Shown here: positions 31,950 to 40,775 of the stretch, piece after piece
Numbering within the stretch: the stretch's first letter is position 1
Layout of the letters: the number at the start of each line of letters is the position of its first letter
Assembly (NCBI GenBank): GCA_910579225.1
Contig: CAJTTI010000007.1
Span: forward strand, 93,517 to 147,717
Origin: an uncultured Lachnospiraceae bacterium
GTDB taxonomy: Bacteria; Bacillota; Clostridia; Lachnospirales; Lachnospiraceae
Reading direction: 5' to 3'
Length of the DNA: 54,201 nucleotides
The notes under the pieces: model-generated
Told to the model about the DNA's origin: nothing
The model's database searches: none
Seen by the model: only the letters and a program-made list of their open reading frames with translations
Made by a program: the position numbers and the translations under genes

Positions 31950-34091
31950 TCAGGCTCCCCTTCTCTCAGGATTTTCAAGAGTCAGGCTGCCGATTGATTG
32001 TATCTGAATATTATTCGCTATCTCATTGAAAGACAACACTCTGACGTTCGGGTAAAACTGGTCTATCAGCCGGTAAAAATGAACTCTCATGACTTGTGAA
32101 GTCAGAATCACCGGGTTCTGTGACAGGCTGTTGAATTTCTTAAGCTGCACTGTAATCTGATTGATCAAACTCTGAAGTACATCCGGGCTTAAAGCCAGAT
32201 AATATCCCCTCTCTCCCTTGGACAGGCAGCCCACCATCGTACGTTCCAGTTCTGAATCCATCGTGATTACTTTCATGCTGCCGTCCTCGCAGTAAAGACG
32301 TGTTATGGTGCGTTTCAACGCCGTCCTGATATGTTCAATCAGACCATCCACATCTTTCAGCGGAAGTCCTGTCTCTGATATGCTCTCCAGGGCAGTCTCA
32401 ATGATCGTTTCCATATCCTTAATCGGCACTCCTTCCTTCAGAAGGTTTGTCAGGATCTTCTGGAACAGACTGTAATTAATATAATTTGGGAATGCCTCTT
32501 CAATCAGTTCCGGAGCAATCTTCTTTGTATTCTCCACCAGATGAATAATCTCCTGTCTGGTAAGAAGTTCATGCGCATGTTGTTTCACCACTTCTGATAA
32601 ATGGGTAACCAGCACAGACAGGGGATCAATGACCGTATATCCATAGATCTCTGCTATCTCACGGTCTTCTGGTCGAATCCAGCGGCTCGGTATACCGTAT
32701 GCCGGCTCTATGGTCTCAATACCGTCAATCTCCTTTTCCGGATTCTCCGGGTCAAGAGCCAGGAAATAATCTACCAAAAGCTCTCCTTTTGCCACTTCTT
32801 CTCCCTTGATCTTAATACAGTACTGATTGGTATTTAAGCCGGAGCTGTCACGAAGACGAATGGAAGGAATCACAAACCCCATATCCTGCGCATACTGCCT
32901 CCGGAAGATCACAATTCGGTTGATCAGCCTCCCACCTACAGATTCATCCACCAGAGGAATCAGACTATAGCCAAATTCCATCTCAATGGGCTCCACCATA
33001 AGCAGATTATAGACATTATTAACATCTTTATAGTATTCTTCTTCTGTAACCTGTCTCAAGGTCTCCTGACCTGTCTCTCCAGACAGCTCATCTGGTTCTG
33101 ATTCCTGACCTGGGCCTGAAGCAAACCCTGCGGCGGCCAGAGAAGGTTCTGCTTTGATCCTTCTGGACAGATAATATCCTCCAACGATCAGTCCCACTGA
33201 AACAATCAGAAGCTGAATTACCGGCATTCCCGGTATTACACACAAAACACCGACTACGATACCACTAATCATAATCGCCGTGGGCTGCGCCGTAAACTGT
33301 TTGGAAATGTCTTCGTTCAGACTTCCTTCTGCTACAGCTCTGGTAACAATCATACCTGTCGCTGTAGAGATCAAAAGGGATGGAATCTGCCCCACCAGTC
33401 CATCACCCACAGTAGCAATGGAATAAGTAGTTGCCACTTCTCCAAGGGTTCCGCTTCCCTGGACCATGCCAATAATGATACCACCAATCAAATTGATGCC
33501 TGTAGTAATCAGAGACATGACTGAATCGCCTTTTACAATCTTCGTGGCACCATCCATAGAACCATAGAAATCTGCTTCTCTTTGGATCTTCTCACGTCTC
33601 ACCTTCGCCTGCTGCTCGTTGATCAGGCCGGAGTTTAAATCTGCGTCAATAGACATCTGTTTTCCCGGCATGGCATCCAGGGTAAATCTTGCCGCAACCT
33701 CAGACACACGTTCTGCACCTTTGGTGATAACCAAGAACTGCATCAGGACAATAATCAGATAAATGACCAGACCCACTACTACATTTCCCTGAAGAATAAA
33801 GTCACCAAAAGCTTTGATAATCTGACCGGAAGAACCAGAGTTCGTCAGGATATTTCTCGTCGTGGATACATTGATTCCAAGACGAAACAAAGTCGTAATC
33901 AACAAAAGCGACGGGAATATGGCAAATTCCAGGGGCTCCCTGATCGTCATAGTAATCACCAGGATCATCAGAGACAAAGATATATTCAAAATAATCGCCA
34001 CATCTACAATCGTAGCAGGCAGCGGTATAATCAACAATAATATAACTGTCAGTACAAACAATACTACCGAGTAGCTTAATAGTTTTTTCAT
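31950..34091 (-). CDS. flhA: Flagellar type III export gate protein FlhA
   Basis: Seen: 713 residues, about eight N-terminal membrane segments, a conserved FHIPEP-type cytoplasmic linker (RFTLDAMPGKQMSIDADLNSG) and a large cytoplasmic domain of about 350 residues with EPAYGIPSRWI. GGAG precedes the ATG. Known: FlhA forms a nonamer ring in the export gate and accepts chaperone-bound late substrates. Its neighbours flhB and fliPQR encode the rest of the gate. Confidence 0.96.
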   Translation of the reverse strand: MKKLLSYSVVLFVLTVILLLIIPLPATIVDVAIILNISLSLMILVITMTIREPLEFAIFPSLLLITTLFRLGINVSTTRNILTNSGSSGQIIKAFGDFILQGNVVVGLVIYLIIVLMQFLVITKGAERVSEVAARFTLDAMPGKQMSIDADLNSGLINEQQAKVRREKIQREADFYGSMDGATKIVKGDSVMSLITTGINLIGGIIIGMVQGSGTLGEVATTYSIATVGDGLVGQIPSLLISTATGMIVTRAVAEGSLNEDISKQFTAQPTAIMISGIVVGVLCVIPGMPVIQLLIVSVGLIVGGYYLSRRIKAEPSLAAAGFASGPGQESEPDELSGETGQETLRQVTEEEYYKDVNNVYNLLMVEPIEMEFGYSLIPLVDESVGGRLINRIVIFRRQYAQDMGFVIPSIRLRDSSGLNTNQYCIKIKGEEVAKGELLVDYFLALDPENPEKEIDGIETIEPAYGIPSRWIRPEDREIAEIYGYTVIDPLSVLVTHLSEVVKQHAHELLTRQEIIHLVENTKKIAPELIEEAFPNYINYSLFQKILTNLLKEGVPIKDMETIIETALESISETGLPLKDVDGLIEHIRTALKRTITRLYCEDGSMKVITMDSELERTMVGCLSKGERGYYLALSPDVLQSLINQITVQLKKFNSLSQNPVILTSQVMRVHFYRLIDQFYPNVRVLSFNEIANNIQIQSIGSLTLENPERRGA

Positions 34092-34156
34092 TCAAGACTC
34101 CATCTATATAAAATATGCGGATGCCACATTTTCCATGCCCTGTCTGAACAAAGCAT

Positions 34157-35239
34157 CTATTTCAGCATCTCGTCTCTGTGATTGAGACGATAAATATATA
34201 CCAGAACCTCAGCCACCGCACCATAATAATCCGGTGGTATCTCGCGCCCAAGCTCACAGGAAGCATAAAGCGCCCTGGCAAGAGGCCGATTCTCTATGAT
34301 GGATACTCCATGCTGATCAGCGACGTCTATAATCCGCAGCGCCATATAGTCCTGGCCCTTTGCTAATACCACGGGAGCACCATTCTTATCCGGATCATAC
34401 TTCAAAGCCACTGCAAAGTGTGTAGGATTCCTGACCACCACATCGGCTTCTGGAACACTCTGCATCATCCTGCTCAGAGCCATCTGTCTCTGAATTCTGC
34501 GGATCCTGCCCTTAATCTCCGGATTTCCTTCTGTCATTTTATATTCATCCTTGACTTCCTGTTTGGTCATCTTCAGGTTATTTTCATAATCCCACCTCTG
34601 GTAGAGGAAATCAAAAAAAGCCACCACAGCGAATGCGATGCAGACTTTTACTACAAGGTCGTACACGAGCTGCAGCATATAGGTTGTTGAATTCAGCATC
34701 GGCATGTCAAACATGCGGGATATGGGGCTTAAATCGCTCTTTAGAATATTATAAAGCAATATGATCAATATGGCAATCTTTATCAGGTTCTTTATCAGGT
34801 CTACAACCTTCTTCATCCCAAACAGCCCGCGAATTCCCTTGATCGGATTTAGTTTGCTAAATTTGGGGCGAAGCGGTTTGAAGGTTATAAGAAAGCGTGT
34901 CTGCACTCCATGTCCCAAAATCCCCAGAAGTAATGCAGCCAAAAGCAGCGGCAACGCACATTTCAGCAGGGATACCACAAAATACAGATAAAGATTAGGC
35001 GAACCATCAAAAGGCGTATCTGCACTAATAGAAGTAAATGCAAATCCTATATACTCCTGTACTGTTTTATAGATAAAAGGGAGCATCAGCCTCGTCATAT
35101 AAAAAACACCGAACAGCATCAAAACCGTAACAATATCTTTGCTTTGTAATACATTACCTTCTTTTCGGGCGTCTCTCCGCCGTTTACTGGTTGGTTGTTC
35201 GGTCTTCTCCTGTCCGTTCGACTCCGCCAAGCTCACCAC
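34157..35239 (-). CDS. flhB: Flagellar export switch protein FlhB
   Basis: Seen: 360 residues, four membrane segments, and the autocleavage motif NPTH (residues 271-274) in the cytoplasmic part. Start is uncertain: two GTG codons at 35239 and 35236 and a TTG at 35230 lie next to AAGGGAG; the TTG has the most usual spacing. Known: FlhB switches export specificity from rod/hook to filament subunits after self-cleavage and FliK signalling. fliK is in the same operon. Confidence 0.95.
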   Translation of the reverse strand: MVSLAESNGQEKTEQPTSKRRRDARKEGNVLQSKDIVTVLMLFGVFYMTRLMLPFIYKTVQEYIGFAFTSISADTPFDGSPNLYLYFVVSLLKCALPLLLAALLLGILGHGVQTRFLITFKPLRPKFSKLNPIKGIRGLFGMKKVVDLIKNLIKIAILIILLYNILKSDLSPISRMFDMPMLNSTTYMLQLVYDLVVKVCIAFAVVAFFDFLYQRWDYENNLKMTKQEVKDEYKMTEGNPEIKGRIRRIQRQMALSRMMQSVPEADVVVRNPTHFAVALKYDPDKNGAPVVLAKGQDYMALRIIDVADQHGVSIIENRPLARALYASCELGREIPPDYYGAVAEVLVYIYRLNHRDEMLK

Positions 35240-35281
35240 TCCCTTCGTTCACCCACAGGATCTTATTTTCTGCCGATGATG

Positions 35282-36034
35282 CTATCCCATCACCATCAAC
35301 ACCTCTTGAATATATATATATATCTGATCAATAATTGCATATAACTTGGTCGCCATCGGATTGAACAGATATACCAGCAGCATCAATCCCACAATGATCT
35401 TCAGCTGGAAATTCACTGCAAATACATTGATCTGAGGGATCACTCTCATAAGAATTCCTACTGCTGCTTCCGTCACAAGCTCCATGGCAATGATCGGAAA
35501 AGCAATCTGCAACCCTGTTGTAATGCTGGTTTTAAAGATCTCCAGCATCAACCCCGAAAGTTCCGGGCGAATTACTACCTCGCCAAAAGGCACCAACCGC
35601 GCCGAATTGTAGATCAGCGCCATCAGGCGCACATGACCGTCTCCAGCCAAAAATAAAAGTACCAGGAACGTATAATACATCCCCGAAGTAATAGTCATCT
35701 GTGTATTATACTGAGGATCATAAACCTGTGCCATGGACAGTCCCATCGTATAATCCAAAACCGCAGCTGCAAAACGAACAATGGCAAAAGACAGTTCCAT
35801 GGAAAATCCGATCGCAAACCCAATCATCAGTTCCTTCACCAGCATCAGGCCAAATTCGATCAGAAGCGTTGGTTCATGCGCCAGAACACCTCCAGTATTC
35901 CCGTACATGAGAAAGGACAATACCAAAATCATGGCTCCTTTAGCAGCATTGGGAATATTCGACCGTCCTAATATGGGATTTAAGACAATTGCACCTGTCA
36001 TCCTCATAAATACCAGTGCAAAAAGGATGAACAT
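35282..36034 (-). CDS. fliR: Flagellar export gate protein FliR
   Basis: Seen: 250 residues, six or so membrane segments and the FliR start LVFMRMTGAIVLNPILGRS. AGGAGG, inside the end of fliQ, precedes the ATG. Known: FliR helps form the inner-membrane core (FliP5-Q4-R1). Length is normal for the family. Confidence 0.95.
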   Translation of the reverse strand: MFILFALVFMRMTGAIVLNPILGRSNIPNAAKGAMILVLSFLMYGNTGGVLAHEPTLLIEFGLMLVKELMIGFAIGFSMELSFAIVRFAAAVLDYTMGLSMAQVYDPQYNTQMTITSGMYYTFLVLLFLAGDGHVRLMALIYNSARLVPFGEVVIRPELSGLMLEIFKTSITTGLQIAFPIIAMELVTEAAVGILMRVIPQINVFAVNFQLKIIVGLMLLVYLFNPMATKLYAIIDQIYIYIQEVLMVMG

Positions 36035-36038
36035 GCTG

Positions 36039-36305
36039 TCAGCCTCCTGCGATCAGCGCAACCATCTGTCTGAAAAATTCCTGCAGCATGGCAAGAATTG
36101 TCCCTCCCAAAAATCCCATAACTGCCAATATGGCAAGGAATTTTGGAACAAATGTCAACGTCTGTTCATTGATCTGCGTAGCCGCCTGAAAGACGGATAT
36201 GACAACCCCCACCACCATACTGATCAGAAGAAATGGAAGCGCCAGTCGGAGCGCCAGCATAAATGCCTGATATAATACATCGAGTACTTCCGCCTCTGTC
36301 ATCAC
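36039..36305 (-). CDS. fliQ: Flagellar export gate protein FliQ
   Basis: Seen: 88 residues, two membrane segments, with the FliQ core LLISMVVGVVISVFQAATQINEQTL shortened here to VISVFQAATQINEQTL as its hallmark. AAGGAG precedes the ATG. Known: part of the export core with FliP and FliR. Its last codons carry the fliR ribosome binding site. Confidence 0.96.
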   Translation of the reverse strand: MMTEAEVLDVLYQAFMLALRLALPFLLISMVVGVVISVFQAATQINEQTLTFVPKFLAILAVMGFLGGTILAMLQEFFRQMVALIAGG

Positions 36306-36332
36306 AAACTCCTTTCCGGACTACACCAGATC

Positions 36333-36989
36333 TTACTTGAAACCGGCAACAATATTGGTAAATACAAGCTCCCAGCCGTCCACCGTCACAAAAAGCAACA
36401 GCTTAAAAGGCAACGAAACCATCGCCGGAGGCAACATAACCATACCCATGGACATCAGTGTTGTAGCCACAATAATATCCACTAGAAGAAACGGCAGATA
36501 GAGGAAAAAGCCTGCCATAAATCCTCTCTTCAGCTCGGATGTCATAAAAGACGGAACCACTACTGTGAGAGAATAATTCATGGGATCTTCCTCAATCTCT
36601 GTACCCGACATGTCAACAAAATTTTCCAGCGTATGAACCTCTGTATTACGCAGCATAAACTCTTTCAGCGGAACAATCATCTGTTCAATTGCCTCTTCCT
36701 GCGACATCTCTCCGCGCAGATAAGGCTGATATGCTTCTTCATTAATTCTGCTGATCACCGGACTCATAATATACAATGTCAAAAACAGCGAAATACCTAC
36801 CAATACCATATTAGGCGGCGACTGCTGAACTCCTACTGCATTTCTCGTAAAAGAGACAATGATGATCGTTCGGGTAAACGAAGTCATCATGATGACGATA
36901 GAAGGGAGCAGCGCCGCAATCGTAAGCATATAGATCAATTCCAGAGTAGGAACACTTCCGCCGTTTAATTGTGTCAAAAGATCACTCAT
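36333..36989 (-). CDS. fliP: Flagellar export gate protein FliP, form without signal peptide
   Basis: Seen: 218 residues with FTRTIIIVSFTRNAVGVQQS and the C-terminal LPPAMVSLPFKLLLFV, both typical. The ATG overlaps the fliO stop (ATGA). Many FliP proteins are 245-255 residues with a cleaved signal; here the first membrane segment starts near residue 15, as in mature FliP, so no signal is present. Known: FliP forms the pore of the export gate. Confidence 0.95.
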   Translation of the reverse strand: MSDLLTQLNGGSVPTLELIYMLTIAALLPSIVIMMTSFTRTIIIVSFTRNAVGVQQSPPNMVLVGISLFLTLYIMSPVISRINEEAYQPYLRGEMSQEEAIEQMIVPLKEFMLRNTEVHTLENFVDMSGTEIEEDPMNYSLTVVVPSFMTSELKRGFMAGFFLYLPFLLVDIIVATTLMSMGMVMLPPAMVSLPFKLLLFVTVDGWELVFTNIVAGFK

Positions 36990-37345
36990 CGGTCAACTCC
37001 ATTTTTTTCATCACGAAACTTCTTGTATTTCTCCAAAAGCTCCTGGAAGGAAGGAACCGTCACACCCTCTGCATTCTGTGGCATGTCCGTTTCATACTTT
37101 CCTTCCACTTCAGCCAAAAGCTGAATACCAGCCTGACTGACACCTACCAGATAATTATGCTCTCCGATATTCAGCAGAAGGATTCGCCGGTCCTGCCCCA
37201 CTTGAATCTGGCTCAGCACCTTCATACTCCCTCTGCCCCCGGAGCAGGGATTCATTCCCCACTGCTTTCCAAGCATACGACAGCACCAGTATGCCAGGCA
37301 CAGAACACCGATGACCGCCAGAATTGCATTGAATAATGATAACAT
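36986..37345 (-). CDS. fliO: Flagellar assembly protein FliO
   Basis: Seen: 119 residues, one N-terminal membrane segment (about 5-25) and a small cytoplasmic domain with LSQIQVGQDRRILLLNIGEH, typical of FliO (KVLSQxxVGxxRxLLLVxVG). The ATG at 37345 has AAGGA six bases upstream; one two codons earlier is also possible. Known: helps FliP assembly. It ends by overlapping fliP. Confidence 0.88.
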   Translation of the reverse strand: MLSLFNAILAVIGVLCLAYWCCRMLGKQWGMNPCSGGRGSMKVLSQIQVGQDRRILLLNIGEHNYLVGVSQAGIQLLAEVEGKYETDMPQNAEGVTVPSFQELLEKYKKFRDEKNGVDR

Positions 37346-37354
37346 TCCCATTCC

Positions 37355-38788
37355 TTACAGGCTTTCCGGATTCAGTTCTTTGGCCACAATCTCCGTAATA
37401 CGGATACCAAAATTATCCTCTACCACGACGATATCGCCTCTTGCGATACACTGCCCGTTTACAAACAAATCCACCTGTTCTCCTGCCATCTTATCCAGCA
37501 CCACCAACGTACCCTGAGTAAATTCCAGGATATCTTTCACCAGTCTCTTGGTCCTTCCGATCTCAACCGATATTTCAAGAGGTACTTTCATGAGCATTTC
37601 CTGATTGGTCTTATCTTCCATACCATCTCCGGCCGCATCGCTGATCTGCTCTGAAGCCAAAGGTCGGATGATAGAGCTCTCTTTCCTGCTTGGTTCAGGA
37701 GTCTTCGGCGCTTTCATCATCTCGATCATCTGCATCTGAGTCTGTTGCATCTGATTCAAAAGTTGCAGCATCATCGGATCCATTGCCGGAGCAGGATACG
37801 GGTAATACGGCGGCTGTCCTGCCATATTTGGCTGCATATTGACCGAAGGCTGTACTGTCTGCTGAGGCGTCTCCGCCGCCGATTCAGTACCTGCCGTATT
37901 CATAGAAGCCATCAGCGCATCCATCTCCTCCTGAGACATGCTTCCGCCGCCCGATGACGCAGGCTCCGGTGCAGGAGTGCTCTGCATGGAAGCCATCAAC
38001 GCATCCATCTCTTCCTGAGACATGCTTCCGCCGCCCGAGGATGCAGGCTCCGGTGCGGACATCTCTTCCGCAGTTTCTCCCTGCATGGATGTTCTGAGTG
38101 CATCCAGTTCTTCCTGAGACATGCCGCCGCCTGAGGATGGTTTCGGCGTATCCGCCGGTTTTGCCGCCGGTGCTTCCACAGTCGGTTCTTCGTCTACGCC
38201 AAGCCCGAACGGCGTCAGGAGCCGTTTTGCCAGCCCAACTGACATAATGTTCATAAATTCACTGTTCAGTTTTTCTTCGATCTCCAGACGGAAACGGACA
38301 ACCACCATTCCTTCTTCATCCGGAAAGTACTTGTCCTTGAATTCCTCCGGCTCTCCGATATCAAATGACTGCGGAGTGGAGATATTAACAGTGAATCCAA
38401 GAAATTCAGATAACGCAGTTGCAGAAGCCCCCATCATCTGATTCATAATCTCACAGATCGCACTGACGTAAATCTCATCCATCTCAAAGGCTTCATCTGA
38501 AGGCATATCGCCAAGCAGTGTGCCGACAATGATACGTACATCCTCTTTCCGGAACATCATGACATTCCTGCCATCAAGCCCCTCTACATACGCAATCTCA
38601 ACTCCGATCGCCGGCTCCAGCCGTTTGAATTCAAACTCCTCGCGTCTCTGAACCCGTACTACCGGTGTAGTAATATCCACCTTGGTACCAAGCAATGTGG
38701 AAACTGCTGTTGCCGAAGCGCCGAGACTGATATTCATTATCTCGCCTATGGCATCTATTTCCATTTCATTAAAGCCGCTAGCGCCCAT
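37355..38788 (-). CDS. fliY: FliY flagellar C-ring protein with multivalent CheY-docking-like linker
   Basis: Seen: 477 residues. Two CheC-like phosphatase sites are complete (D12-E16-N19 and S109-E113-N116). A long linker (about 200-380) has three copies of a FliM-type motif: MSQEELDALRTSM (223-235), MSQEEMDALMASM (256-268 and 284-296), next to GGG and Pro/Met/Gln-rich parts. The C-terminus (about 395-470) is a FliN-like SpoA domain. Known: FliY replaces FliN in Firmicutes, sits in the C-ring and dephosphorylates CheY-P; the FliM motif LSQxQIDALL binds CheY-P. FliM in this operon has one copy. Inferred: the copies may bind several CheY-P molecules. Confidence 0.93.
   Translation of the reverse strand: MGASGFNEMEIDAIGEIMNISLGASATAVSTLLGTKVDITTPVVRVQRREEFEFKRLEPAIGVEIAYVEGLDGRNVMMFRKEDVRIIVGTLLGDMPSDEAFEMDEIYVSAICEIMNQMMGASATALSEFLGFTVNISTPQSFDIGEPEEFKDKYFPDEEGMVVVRFRLEIEEKLNSEFMNIMSVGLAKRLLTPFGLGVDEEPTVEAPAAKPADTPKPSSGGGMSQEELDALRTSMQGETAEEMSAPEPASSGGGSMSQEEMDALMASMQSTPAPEPASSGGGSMSQEEMDALMASMNTAGTESAAETPQQTVQPSVNMQPNMAGQPPYYPYPAPAMDPMMLQLLNQMQQTQMQMIEMMKAPKTPEPSRKESSIIRPLASEQISDAAGDGMEDKTNQEMLMKVPLEISVEIGRTKRLVKDILEFTQGTLVVLDKMAGEQVDLFVNGQCIARGDIVVVEDNFGIRITEIVAKELNPESL
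37901..38122 (-). repeat. In-frame tandem repeats in fliY linker
   Basis: Two near-identical copies with an 84-base period (28 codons) and a third, more divergent copy 99 bases away (33 codons), coding for the three SQEE-type motifs. Period in multiples of three keeps the frame. Confidence 0.85.
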
Positions 38789-38802
38789 TGTTCAATCTCC
38801 TT

Positions 38803-39252
38803 TTATTTTCCTATTTCTAATGCCTTCTGCGCCATCAGCTTCACTGCATTTAATGCCGTAACATTTGCATCATAGGATCTGGTTGCTGCCATGGCATCCG
38901 CCGTCTCCTTCAAAAGATCCACATTGGGCATCTCCACAAATCCGCTCTCATCGGCATCCGGATGCTCCGGATTATAGACCATCTTCATCTCCCGGTCGTC
39001 TTCCACAATATCGGCAACCCGTACTCCCACTCCTCTGCTGCTGATTCCTTTTCCCTGAGCAGCATTGCGCAGAGCTTCCTTAAAATTGTTGGTCCCAAAG
39101 CTTTCAAAGACCACGTCCTTCCTCCGGTAAGCACCACCTGCCTCTGTCCTGGTTGTATCAATATTTGTGATATTCTCTGAAGCAATATCCAACCTCAGAC
39201 GCTGTGCGCTCAACCCCGATGCACAGATATCAAATGAACTTAAAAAAGCCAT
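38803..39252 (-). CDS. flgC: Flagellar basal-body rod protein FlgC, out of usual place
   Basis: Seen: 149 residues with FDICASGLSAQRLRLDIASENITNIDTT near the start (FlgC-type pattern SxxNxAN, here SENITNI) and C-terminal VDLLKETADAMAATRSYDAN. AGGAGG precedes the ATG. Known: FlgC is a proximal rod subunit, usually encoded between flgB and fliE. Here flgB is followed directly by fliE and flgC lies between cheY and fliY, some 13 kb away. Confidence 0.92.
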   Translation of the reverse strand: MAFLSSFDICASGLSAQRLRLDIASENITNIDTTRTEAGGAYRRKDVVFESFGTNNFKEALRNAAQGKGISSRGVGVRVADIVEDDREMKMVYNPEHPDADESGFVEMPNVDLLKETADAMAATRSYDANVTALNAVKLMAQKALEIGK

Positions 39253-39281
39253 TTTTCCCTCATCCTCCTGACAGATTATTA

Positions 39282-39641
39282 CTATCCTAAGATTGTCTTA
39301 ACGGTCTCTACAATACGCTCCTGATTAAAAGGCTTTACAATAAAGTCCTTTGCACCGGATTTAATCGCATCCACCACCATACTTTCCTGCCCCATTGCAG
39401 TACACATAACAATCTTCGCATCTGGATGGGTCTCGCGAATTTTCTTCAGCGCCTGAAGTCCGTCCATATTCGGCATGGTAATGTCCATAATTACCATATC
39501 CGGATTCTCCTCATCATACTTTTTTACTGCCTCGGCGCCATCCTGAGCCTCTACAAAATTATCATATCCGCTCTTGGTCAATGCATTTTTAACCATCATC
39601 CTCATAAATGCAGCGTCGTCAACCAGCATAATCTTTGCCAT
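39282..39641 (-). CDS. cheY: CheY chemotaxis response regulator
   Basis: Seen: 119 residues, a single receiver domain with D8, D9, phospho-acceptor D53 (IMDITMP), T81 and K103 (IVKPF). Known: phosphorylated by CheA, CheY-P binds FliM and FliY to bias motor rotation; FliY and CheC remove its phosphate. Its position beside fliM and fliY supports motor control rather than another role. Confidence 0.95.
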   Translation of the reverse strand: MAKIMLVDDAAFMRMMVKNALTKSGYDNFVEAQDGAEAVKKYDEENPDMVIMDITMPNMDGLQALKKIRETHPDAKIVMCTAMGQESMVVDAIKSGAKDFIVKPFNQERIVETVKTILG

Positions 39642-39682
39642 TGTTCTTTCCTCTCTCTCATAAAAATATTAATATGTAGTCT

Positions 39683-40750
39683 TTATTCAGATGCGGCTAT
39701 TTCCAGCTCTTCTTCTTCGCTCTCTTCATCATAGAGCCGCTGGTTAATCCGCACTGCCACATTCTTTTTATATATTCCCATCTTGCCCGTAAACCATGCC
39801 TGCCTTCCTATAAACAGTTTCACATCCTGATCTTTTGGTTTGCTCATATCAATCACATCTCCCTCTTTCAGGTGATAGATATCGCTCAGATCAAGAGCAA
39901 TAGTACCCAACTGTCCGGTAACTGGAAGCATAGACTCTCGAATATTATCAAGAATCGTCTCCCTGTTATCTTCATAGGCATACCCTCTTGCAAGATGTTT
40001 GCGGCTGTCAATAATCTGGAAAATTGCTTCCAGAAGCGTTCCCGGCATACAGATACGAATCTTTTCAGAGGCCACACCGGCCAGGTCCACATTCAGGTGA
40101 ATAATTGCCACCGTCTCATCCAGACCCACATCCTGCATCATACTAGGATTGTCTTCAATCCGCCGGGCTTTAAATTCCATACTGATATAATTGGCAAAGC
40201 CGTCTTTCAGTGCCTGAATCAGATAAGACAGAATCCTACGATACAGAGCAATCTCCACATCCGAATACCGGTATCCGGGTTTTACCTTAATGACCTCATC
40301 TGCACCGCCCAGCATATGATCTACCAGTGTGATGACCAGGCTGGGCGACACATAGATCATTAGCGGAACCAGGTTCTTCGTATAATCCTGTATCTCAGCT
40401 TCCACCAGAGTGACCGCATCATTCTCATTCAGGGAATTTACGTACTCATAATAACGGCGTTCCTGTACTTCCATCACTGTGATATCGGTCATAACCCTGA
40501 ACACACCGTTAATCTGGGAGGTGATGATTCTGGCGTAATTCTCGAATACGCTGGTCAGGATCTTCATCTTATCTTTAGTGAATTTTCTGGGACTGTAGAA
40601 ATCGTACTTGCTGTACTTGACCTCTTCTGTCGCAGCTTTTTCCTTTTGTACTACTTTTTCCGTCTTCTCTTCTTTTACGTCGTCGCCGCCGCCTGAACCC
40701 ATGGACTTCAAAAGCGCGTCAATCTGACTTTGGGACAATACATCTGCCAT
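39683..40750 (-). CDS. fliM: Flagellar motor switch protein FliM
   Basis: Seen: 355 residues. N-terminal CheY-binding motif LSQSQIDALLKSM (residues 5-17), a charged linker to about 60, a middle domain with GG pattern, and a C-terminal SpoA domain (about 275-345). The length is normal. Known: FliM is the central C-ring protein that receives CheY-P. It is followed by cheY and preceded directly by motB, with no fliL between. Confidence 0.95.
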   Translation of the reverse strand: MADVLSQSQIDALLKSMGSGGGDDVKEEKTEKVVQKEKAATEEVKYSKYDFYSPRKFTKDKMKILTSVFENYARIITSQINGVFRVMTDITVMEVQERRYYEYVNSLNENDAVTLVEAEIQDYTKNLVPLMIYVSPSLVITLVDHMLGGADEVIKVKPGYRYSDVEIALYRRILSYLIQALKDGFANYISMEFKARRIEDNPSMMQDVGLDETVAIIHLNVDLAGVASEKIRICMPGTLLEAIFQIIDSRKHLARGYAYEDNRETILDNIRESMLPVTGQLGTIALDLSDIYHLKEGDVIDMSKPKDQDVKLFIGRQAWFTGKMGIYKKNVAVRINQRLYDEESEEEELEIAASE

Positions 40751-40775
40751 CTAAAAAGCCACCTTTTCTCAATAG

